DNA from: Chromatiales bacterium
GTDB taxonomy: Bacteria > Pseudomonadota > Gammaproteobacteria > SZUA-140
NCBI GenBank assembly: GCA_031285245.1
Contig: JAITWN010000164.1
Span: 1-6,128 of the forward strand
Direction: 5' to 3'
Length of the DNA: 6,128 nt
In this document: positions 1 through 5,104 of the stretch, one piece after another
Numbering within the stretch: position 1 is the first letter of the stretch
Layout of the letters: each line of letters begins with the position of its first letter
Translations under genes and position numbers: made by a program
The notes under the pieces: model-generated
Databases searched by the model: none
What the model was told of the DNA's origin: nothing
Seen by the model: the letters and a program-made list of their open reading frames with translations, nothing else

Positions 1-1029
1 GTGCACGAAGAAACCGGCGTGCAGCAGACGCTGACCGAAATCTATTTGATCGGTGACACGCTCGCGCTCTCCGATCACGACATGGCTACCCTGCCCTGCG
101 TTGAACGCGTGGTGCGCGTCTCGGAAGAATACCGCGTACTCGGGCGGCACAAAGAGGACACGCGCTCGACTTCCTTCGAGTACAACGGTCTGCACTTCGG
201 TCAGGATAGCCTGCATGTGTTCGCGGGCCTGTGCGCGGTCGACAACCCTTCGCACGTCGAAGAAATGATGAAAGTGCTGCGCGACAACGGCCAGAGCTGC
301 ACGCGCATGGGCGCGTACAAGCCGCGCACCAATCCCTATGCGTTTCAGGGGCGCGGCAAAGACTGTCTACCTTATGTATTCGAGCTTGCCGGTAAGTACG
401 ACATCAAGTGCATCGCGATGGAGATCACGCACGAATCGCATATCGAGCAGATTCGCGAAGCGCTGCGCGTCACGGGCAATCCCACCGGTCTTCTGCTGCA
501 AATCGGTACGCGCAATACGCAGAACTTCGAGCTGCTAAAGAGCGCTGGACGTCAGCATGAATTCCCCGTGCTACTGAAGCGCGGCTTTGGCATCACGCTC
601 GAAGAATCGCTGAACGCGGCAGAGTATCTCGCGAGTGAAGGCAATCGCAAAGTGGTCTTTGGCCTTCGCGGCATGAAGACCAATATGGGCGATCCGCATC
701 GCAACTTCGTTGACTTCTCGCATGTGCCGGTAGTCAAACGGCTCACGCGCATGCCGGTGTGCATCGATCCTTCGCACTCGGTCGGTTCACGCGCCGCCGC
801 ACCTGATCGTCTGCTCGACATCATGCACGTCACTGCACAGGGCGTGATCTCCGGCGCCAACATGATTCTGGTGGATTTCCACCCGCATCCGAGCAAAGCG
901 CTGGTCGATGGCCCGCAGGCACTGCTGCGCGAGGAACTGCCGATGTTCTTGGAAGATGTGCGCATCGCACGCGAAGCGTATCTTCAGCGCGTGAAGAGCG
1001 CGGATAAACTGCGGCCGCAGAAGTCTTGA
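1..1029 (+). CDS. Class I-beta DAHP synthase-like protein (5' end outside window)
   Basis: This gene probably encodes 3-deoxy-7-phosphoheptulonate synthase, which condenses PEP with erythrose 4-phosphate in the cytoplasm as the first shikimate-pathway step. Visible residues 1-50 resemble the second half of the N-terminal ferredoxin-like regulatory domain of Thermotoga-type enzymes (PCVERVVRVSEEYRVLGR). The TIM-barrel follows, with GAYKPRT at 104-110, QIGTRNTQN at 167-175, LLKRG at 191-195 and DPSHSVG at 256-262. By family alignment the metal ligands would be C78, H258, D292 and D303. C78 lies in AGLC where the family has AGPC, and D292 stands where the family has Glu (VDFHP for VEVHP). The open frame runs to base 1, so the initial GTG is probably an internal Val; about 30 N-terminal residues should lie upstream. 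It converges on ispF. The fold is fairly certain, the exact substrate less so because of the divergent residues. It could be a specialised paralogue. Confidence 0.85.
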   Translation: MHEETGVQQTLTEIYLIGDTLALSDHDMATLPCVERVVRVSEEYRVLGRHKEDTRSTSFEYNGLHFGQDSLHVFAGLCAVDNPSHVEEMMKVLRDNGQSCTRMGAYKPRTNPYAFQGRGKDCLPYVFELAGKYDIKCIAMEITHESHIEQIREALRVTGNPTGLLLQIGTRNTQNFELLKSAGRQHEFPVLLKRGFGITLEESLNAAEYLASEGNRKVVFGLRGMKTNMGDPHRNFVDFSHVPVVKRLTRMPVCIDPSHSVGSRAAAPDRLLDIMHVTAQGVISGANMILVDFHPHPSKALVDGPQALLREELPMFLEDVRIAREAYLQRVKSADKLRPQKS

Positions 1030-1056
1030 GTTTTGGATTGAAGGAAGATCTGAAAG

Positions 1057-1117
1057 CCCCTCTCCCACAAGTGGGGGGAGAGCGTAGCGAGGGGGGCGCA
1101 GCCGGGTGGGGAGAGGG
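1057..1117. repeat. REP-like palindromic intergenic element
   Basis: This G/C-rich element lies between two convergent genes. Its outer arms, CCCTCTCCCAC (1058-1068) and GTGGGGAGAGGG (1106-1117), pair with a single bulged base. An alternative short hairpin pairs 1060-1068 with 1071-1082. The centre holds GAGCGTAGCGAGGGGG. It begins about 28 bases after the DAHP synthase stop. Elements of this type, with CCCTCTCCC arms, are recalled as dispersed intergenic repeats in Proteobacteria, but only one copy is in the window, so repetitiveness is not shown here. Its position suits a shared transcription stop or mRNA-stabilising hairpin, although no T-run follows it directly on either strand. Confidence 0.6.
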
Positions 1118-1164
1118 TTATAACAATAAATAGGCTTTTTGTTAGACGCTCTAAGGCTTAAAAA

Positions 1165-1635
1165 TCAGAACTGAAGCAAAACCACAGCCTGAGCAGCAAT
1201 ACCCTCGCCGCGCCCAGTAAAACCCATACCTTCAGTAGTCGTTGCCTTGATATTGACCAGCTCTGCGGCAATGCCAAGGTCGACAGCAAGACAAGCGCGC
1301 ATCGCAGCGATGTGCGGCGCCATGCGCGGACGCTGCGCGATGATGGTGACATCGACATTCTCGATACGCGCGCCGCGCTCAGTCAGCATCGCCACCACTT
1401 GCCGCAGCAGCACGCGGCTATCGATACCTTTGTAAGCCGCATCGCTATCAGGAAACGCGCCGCCGATGTCGCCAAGCCCGGCCGCGCCGAGCAGTGCATC
1501 GCACAGCGCATGGATGAGCACATCGCCGTCTGAATGCGCGATCAAGCCTTGATCGAACGGAATCTGCACACCACCGAGCACCAGCGACCGATCCGCGCCG
1601 AAACGATGGGCATCAAAACCGCTGCCGATACGCAT
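1165..1635 (-). CDS. ispF: 2-C-methyl-D-erythritol 2,4-cyclodiphosphate synthase
   Basis: IspF converts CDP-methylerythritol 2-phosphate to methylerythritol 2,4-cyclodiphosphate, releasing CMP, in the MEP isoprenoid pathway. It normally acts as a cytoplasmic homotrimer with active sites between subunits. The 156-residue product is full length for the family (E. coli about 159). The metal-binding D8, H10 (GFDAH) and H42 (HSDGDVLIH, 34-42) are all present. So are the conserved NVDVTIIAQRP and the C-terminal KATTTEGMGFTGRGEGIA. The ATG lies 3 bases after the ispD stop, and an AGGAG about 9 bases upstream, inside the ispD 3' end, supports it. It is the last gene of the eno-ftsB-ispD-ispF run. It is a separate gene, not fused to ispD. 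No residue looks out of place. Confidence 0.97.
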   Translation of the reverse strand: MRIGSGFDAHRFGADRSLVLGGVQIPFDQGLIAHSDGDVLIHALCDALLGAAGLGDIGGAFPDSDAAYKGIDSRVLLRQVVAMLTERGARIENVDVTIIAQRPRMAPHIAAMRACLAVDLGIAAELVNIKATTTEGMGFTGRGEGIAAQAVVLLQF

Positions 1636-1638
1636 CCC

Positions 1639-2376
1639 TCAATACTCCTCGTGACCGCGACTTGCGAGTAGTGATTCCGCGTAAGCGAGATCGCCCGGCA
1701 TAGTGATTTTGATGTTATCCGCACTGCCTTCGATCATGCGTGGCAGGTAACCCGCGCGCTCCATCGCACCGGCTTCATCGGTCACGCGTACACCGGCATC
1801 GATCGCCGCTTCGATCGCGGCAGTCAACGCGCCGAGACGAAACATCTGCGGCGTCAGTGCGCGCCACACACCGGTGCGATCGAGCGTATCGCTAACGAGA
1901 CCACTACCTTCTTCCACGCGTTTTAGCGTGTCAGCGACCGGCACACCGAGCAAGCCACCAACGGAATGTTCAGCCAGCATGCGAATGAGATGATCGAGAT
2001 CCCGACCACGCAGGCAAGGACGTGCTGCATCGTGAACAAGCACCCAGTCATCGGCTTGTGCATGCTTTGCGAGCAAACGCAGCGCATTCAGCACCGAATA
2101 GCAGCGCTCTGCACCACCAATGACGGTGAGCAACGGTTTGCCGCGCGGACGCGATTGGCTTTCCCAATATTCATCATCAGCGGCAAGCGCGACGACGATG
2201 CCATTGATAGCGGGATGACGACTGAAACGTTCGAGGACATGACGGATCACCGTTTTACCCGCGAGCGGGAGATATTGCTTGGGGCGATCCGCCCCCATGC
2301 GCGTGCCACCGCCTGCGGCGGGGATCACGGCCCAACAGGCTTCCTTGATGGAGGCAGAGCGAGAGCGTTCGATCAT
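1639..2376 (-). CDS. ispD: 2-C-methyl-D-erythritol 4-phosphate cytidylyltransferase
   Basis: IspD transfers CMP from CTP to methylerythritol 4-phosphate, giving CDP-methylerythritol, in the MEP pathway. The 245-residue product is slightly longer than E. coli IspD (236). The nucleotide-binding loop PAAGGGTRMGADRPKQYL spans 19-36, with the expected R26 and K33. VLVHDAARPCL spans 112-122, with D116 matching the Mg-contacting Asp. DRTGVWRALTPQ and the C-terminal DNIKIT (K223) complete the active site. The first 14 residues are a short serine- and arginine-rich lead not seen in E. coli. The ATG at 2376 is the only ATG before the catalytic loop, and the frame upstream is open only to the ftsB TAA 21 bases away. 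No clear SD is visible, so coupling to ftsB translation is likely. ispF follows after 3 bases. Confidence 0.97.
   Translation of the reverse strand: MIERSRSASIKEACWAVIPAAGGGTRMGADRPKQYLPLAGKTVIRHVLERFSRHPAINGIVVALAADDEYWESQSRPRGKPLLTVIGGAERCYSVLNALRLLAKHAQADDWVLVHDAARPCLRGRDLDHLIRMLAEHSVGGLLGVPVADTLKRVEEGSGLVSDTLDRTGVWRALTPQMFRLGALTAAIEAAIDAGVRVTDEAGAMERAGYLPRMIEGSADNIKITMPGDLAYAESLLASRGHEEY
1645..1649 (-). promoter_or_regulatory. Ribosome binding site of ispF
   Basis: On the minus strand AGGAG stands 9 bases before the ispF ATG, within the last codons of ispD. It fixes the ispF start and suggests reinitiation or coupled translation after ispD. Confidence 0.6.
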
Positions 2377-2397
2377 TGCGGGAGCATCAAGTGAAGC

Positions 2398-2775
2398 TTA
2401 ATGCTCCACCGACTGAAAGAAGGTTTCATCACGACGAATCATGCTGAGATCGCGCCGGGCGCGTTCTTCGACCGCCGCGGCGCCTTGTTTGAGATCGATT
2501 ACTTCAGCATCGAGCGCTTCATTGCGCTCACGCAGAACGGCATTTTCCTGCTGCTGCACCTTGATCATGCGACCAAGACGCCACAGCTCGCTCACGCCGC
2601 CATCGCCCACCCACAAGCGTAGTTGCAACAACACCAGCAGCAGCGCGAGCACCAGCAAGCCGAGACGCGCACCAAGCGCACGCAGCGCCGCACGTTGCGC
2701 GGCGCCGCCGTGCCGCGCGCGCTTGCCGCGGCTCCAAGGAAGATGCAGGGGAAAACGCATGGCGCCCGCGATCAC
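2398..2775 (-). CDS. ftsB: Cell division protein FtsB, with extended N-terminus
   Basis: FtsB is a bitopic inner-membrane protein of the divisome. With FtsL and FtsQ it forms the complex that signals septal peptidoglycan synthesis. Residues 38-56 are a leucine-rich membrane segment ending in RLW, followed by VGDGG and a periplasmic coiled coil (about 63-97, with QQQENAVLRERNEALDAEV). The C-terminal motif AVEERARRDLSMIRRDETFF (101-120) matches the family's ALEERAR-ELSM-RPGETFY, with RD in place of the usual PG. The total of 125 residues exceeds E. coli's 103. The extra length is mainly a cytoplasmic tail of about 37 residues rich in Arg, fitting positive-inside topology. The GTG start is chosen because AAGGTG lies 5 bases upstream; ATG at 2760 (residue 6) is the alternative. 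The gene sits 9 bases after eno, as in many gammaproteobacteria. Confidence 0.92.
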   Translation of the reverse strand: MIAGAMRFPLHLPWSRGKRARHGGAAQRAALRALGARLGLLVLALLLVLLQLRLWVGDGGVSELWRLGRMIKVQQQENAVLRERNEALDAEVIDLKQGAAAVEERARRDLSMIRRDETFFQSVEH

Positions 2776-2780
2776 GCTCG

Positions 2781-2786
2781 CACCTT
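2781..2786 (-). promoter_or_regulatory. Ribosome binding site of ftsB (decides a GTG start)
   Basis: AAGGTG on the minus strand overlaps the TAA stop of eno and lies 5 bases before the GTG at 2775. The ATG five codons later has only a weak CGGGCG before it. The GTG is therefore the better start, and the overlap implies coupling to eno termination. Confidence 0.55.
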
Positions 2787-4074
2787 AGCGACGCGACAGC
2801 ACCGGAAACGCCGACTTTCCCGCATAAACTTCGCGGCCCTCGAGCATTTCAGCGATACGCATCAGACGGTTGTACTTCGCCACACGATCAGAACGTGACA
2901 AGGAACCAGTCTTGATCTGACCAGCGTTGGTGGCAACAGCAAGATCTGCGATGAAGGTATCTTCGGTCTCACCGGAGCGATGCGAGATGATCACGCCATA
3001 GCCTGCCTTCTTCGCCATATCGATGGCGGCAATCGATTCGGTCAGCGTGCCGATCTGATTCACTTTGATGAGAATGGCGTTAGCAACACGCTGCTCGATA
3101 CCTTCACGCAGGATGGCGGTGTTAGTGACGAAAAGATCATCGCCCACGAGCTGCACCTGTTGGCCGAGACGCGCGGTGAGCGCTTTCCAGCCGTCCCAAT
3201 CGCCTTCGGCCATGCCGTCTTCGATCGAGAGGATGGGATAATTTTTGACCCAGTCAGCAAAGTAATCGACGAATTCCGCCGAACTCAGGCTGCGCTTCTC
3301 AGCCGACAGCTCGTAGCGACCATTGGCGTGAAATTCCGAGCTCGCTGGATCAAGGCCAATGTAGACATCTTCTCCAGCGCGATAACCCGCTTTGGATATC
3401 GCTTCCATGATGACGTCGAGCGCGGCGCGGTTTGACGGCAGATCCGGCGCGAAACCGCCTTCGTCACCCACGGCCGTCGGCAGGCCACGGCCATCGAGCA
3501 CGCGCTTGAGCGCATGGAAAATCTCAGCGCCACAGCGCACGGCTTCGGCAATGCTGCTCGCCCCTACCGGCATGACCATGAATTCCTGCATGTCGAGGCT
3601 GTTGGCTGCATGCGCGCCACCGTTGATGACGTTCATCATCGGCACCGGCATGACGGTAGCCTTATCGCCACCGAGGTAGCGGAACAGCGGCAGCTTCTGC
3701 GCATTCGCCGCGGCGCGCGCTGTTGCCAGTGAAACGGCGAGAATGGCATTCGCGCCGAGACGTGATTTGTTGGGCGTGTCGTCGAGTTCGATCATGCGTT
3801 GATCGATAGCTGCCTGTGCGGATACATCCATGCCAAGCAATGCCGGGCGAATTTCATTACGAATATGCGCAGCCGCGTGGCGCACGCCTTTGCCGCCATA
3901 GCGGGTCGCGTCTGCGTCACGCAGCTCGATGGCTTCACGCGTGCCGGTCGAAGCACCGGAAGGCACCGCCGCGCGTCCACGCGCGCCGCCCTCGACGATC
4001 ACTTCGGCTTCAACAGTGGGATTACCGCGCGAATCGAGAATCTCGCGCGAGATGATATCAACGATCTTCGTCAT
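2785..4074 (-). CDS. eno: Enolase (phosphopyruvate hydratase)
   Basis: Enolase interconverts 2-phosphoglycerate and PEP in glycolysis and gluconeogenesis. It is cytoplasmic and in many gammaproteobacteria is also an RNA degradosome partner. The 429-residue product is the normal length (E. coli 432). The N-terminal domain has SRGNPTVEAEV (15-25) and the mobile loop PSGASTG (38-44). In the barrel, the catalytic acid/base pair is E205 (GDEGG) and K337. The Mg ligands are D242, E285 (SIEDG) and D312 (GDDLF). The family signature LIKVNQIGTLTES covers 335-347, followed by SHRSGETED (364-372) and K388 (IKTG). All catalytic residues are intact. The ATG has AGGA 6 bases upstream. kdsA lies 193 bases upstream, and ftsB follows after 9 bases. 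The upstream gap probably carries its own promoter, as expected for a highly expressed gene. Confidence 0.99.
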   Translation of the reverse strand: MTKIVDIISREILDSRGNPTVEAEVIVEGGARGRAAVPSGASTGTREAIELRDADATRYGGKGVRHAAAHIRNEIRPALLGMDVSAQAAIDQRMIELDDTPNKSRLGANAILAVSLATARAAANAQKLPLFRYLGGDKATVMPVPMMNVINGGAHAANSLDMQEFMVMPVGASSIAEAVRCGAEIFHALKRVLDGRGLPTAVGDEGGFAPDLPSNRAALDVIMEAISKAGYRAGEDVYIGLDPASSEFHANGRYELSAEKRSLSSAEFVDYFADWVKNYPILSIEDGMAEGDWDGWKALTARLGQQVQLVGDDLFVTNTAILREGIEQRVANAILIKVNQIGTLTESIAAIDMAKKAGYGVIISHRSGETEDTFIADLAVATNAGQIKTGSLSRSDRVAKYNRLMRIAEMLEGREVYAGKSAFPVLSRR

Positions 4075-4080
4075 TCTTGT

Positions 4081-4084
4081 TCCT
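4081..4084 (-). promoter_or_regulatory. Ribosome binding site of eno
   Basis: CAGGAAC on the minus strand puts AGGA 6 bases before the eno ATG. This is good spacing and supports the start at 4074, which also matches the usual M-x-K-I-V enolase N-terminus. Confidence 0.7.
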
Positions 4085-4167
4085 GTGTGCCGCGAAGGAG
4101 GGTTACCGCCGAACTACTCGGGGCGTGGGTGACATCGGCGCGGCGTCCGGACACCATACGGCCGCAC

Positions 4168-4196
4168 AGTTTACGCTTTTTCGCAACGAAATTAAA
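4168..4196 (-). promoter_or_regulatory. Possible sigma-70 promoter for eno
   Basis: The only AT-rich patch between kdsA and eno lies here. On the minus strand TTTAAT (4196-4191) and TAAACT (4173-4168) are separated by 17 bases, matching three and four of the six consensus positions. This would give an untranslated leader of roughly 85-90 bases. The match is weak. The main support is position, base composition and the long gap before a gene that needs strong expression. Confidence 0.3.
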
Positions 4197-4203
4197 TAGC
4201 TAA

Positions 4204-4225
4204 CAGCGCTGCTCGGCACCGGTGC
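4204..4225. promoter_or_regulatory. Paired palindromes upstream of eno
   Basis: CAGCGCTG (4204-4211) and GCACCGGTGC (4216-4225) are perfect 8- and 10-base palindromes separated by 4 bases, just upstream of the AT-rich putative eno promoter. Their placement would suit a protein-binding site or RNA hairpins in the kdsA-eno transcript. No known operator is recognised, and short palindromes arise by chance in GC-rich DNA. Confidence 0.25.
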
Positions 4226-4246
4226 GGATGCGGAAAAGCACGTATG

Positions 4247-4263
4247 ACTCGCTTGATGCGAGT
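4247..4263 (-). terminator. Hairpin just after the kdsA stop (weak terminator or processing site)
   Basis: ACTCGC and GCGAGT form a perfect 6-base stem around a 5-base loop, beginning 4 bases after the kdsA stop on the minus strand. A TTTT occurs only about ten bases further on, not directly after the stem, so it is not a canonical intrinsic terminator. It could stabilise the pyrG-kdsA message or allow partial read-through into eno. Confidence 0.35.
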
Positions 4264-4267
4264 GCGC

Positions 4268-5104
4268 TCAGGTCAGTTGGTCTTCGCTGAATCCGCGCGT
4301 TTTGACGACTCGGTCCAGCTCGATGAGCGTTTCAAGCAGCTCCGCCATGCGCGCGAGTGGCCAAGCGTTCGGGCCATCGCTGAGCGCGCGCTCAGGATCG
4401 GGATGCGTTTCCATGAATAAACCCGAGACGCCAGATGCCACCGCTGCGCGCGCGAGCACCGGCACGAATTCGCGCTGCCCACCCGAGGATGTGCCACGAC
4501 CGCCTGGCTGCTGCACGGAATGTGTGGCATCAAACACCACCGGACAACCGGTGTCGCGCATCACCATCAAGGCGCGCATATCAGATACGAGTGTGTTGTA
4601 ACCAAAGGACACACCACGTTCGCACACCATGATTTGCTCGTTGCCGGTCTCGCGCGCCTTGTCGACCACATTCTTCATGTCCCAGGGCGCGAGAAACTGG
4701 CCTTTTTTGATATTCACCGGCTTGCCAGCGGCGGCAACGCTGCGAATGAAATTAGTCTGACGACAGAGAAACGCTGGGGTCTGCAGCACATCGACGACGG
4801 ATGCCACCTCAGCGATCGGTGTGTCTTCATGCACATCGGTGAGCACCGGCACATCCATGCTCTTGCGCACACGCTCGAGAATGGCAAGACCGGCGTCTAT
4901 TCCCGGGCCACGAAAACTCTTGCCCGAGCTGCGATTGGCTTTATCAAAGGAGGATTTGTAAATGAACGGTACGCCAAGACGCATCGCCAATTCCTTGAGC
5001 ATGCCCGCCGTCTCGATAGCAAGCTCGGCGCTCTCGATCACGCAGGGGCCGGCGATCAGAAACAGCGGTTGCTGCAATCCGACTTCAAAGCCGCAGAGTT
5101 TCAT
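4268..5104 (-). CDS. kdsA: KDO-8-phosphate synthase, metal-dependent type
   Basis: KdsA condenses PEP with D-arabinose 5-phosphate to give 3-deoxy-D-manno-octulosonate 8-phosphate, the precursor of the KDO in lipid A-core. It is cytoplasmic and shares its barrel fold with DAHP synthase. The 278-residue product is full length. KSSFDKANRSS (50-60) marks the KdsA family. TDVHE (89-93), the KPVNIKKGQF stretch (128-137) and CERGVSFGY (161-169) are also present. The metal ligands known from the Aquifex enzyme are all found: C21 (IAGPC), H195 (DATHS), E232 (METHP) and D243 (SDGPN). E. coli-type enzymes have Asn at the Cys position and need no metal, so this is the metal-dependent class. The ATG overlaps the pyrG TGA as ATGA. 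No SD is seen; GC-only sequence lies directly upstream, pointing to translational coupling. Confidence 0.98.
   Translation of the reverse strand: MKLCGFEVGLQQPLFLIAGPCVIESAELAIETAGMLKELAMRLGVPFIYKSSFDKANRSSGKSFRGPGIDAGLAILERVRKSMDVPVLTDVHEDTPIAEVASVVDVLQTPAFLCRQTNFIRSVAAAGKPVNIKKGQFLAPWDMKNVVDKARETGNEQIMVCERGVSFGYNTLVSDMRALMVMRDTGCPVVFDATHSVQQPGGRGTSSGGQREFVPVLARAAVASGVSGLFMETHPDPERALSDGPNAWPLARMAELLETLIELDRVVKTRGFSEDQLT

Noticed and set aside
1..3. GTG at base 1 as the start of the DAHP synthase-like gene
   Set aside because: The first visible residues already match the middle of the N-terminal domain, and the frame is open to the edge, so it is most likely an internal Val of a cut gene.
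1142..1154. TTAGA-CGC-TCTAA hairpin after ispF as an intrinsic terminator
   Set aside because: The stem is only 5 AT-rich base pairs, and no T-run follows it on either strand.
1635..1639. Possible IspDF fusion
   Set aside because: ispD ends with a clear TGA, and ispF has its own ATG 3 bases later with an AGGAG upstream, so they are two separate genes.
1966..2394. A 142-codon plus-strand open frame opposite ispD
   Set aside because: It is antisense to a complete, motif-rich ispD and has no supporting ribosome binding site or recognisable domain.
2980..3435. A 151-codon plus-strand open frame opposite eno
   Set aside because: It is the antisense shadow of the enolase barrel, and all enolase catalytic residues are intact on the other strand.
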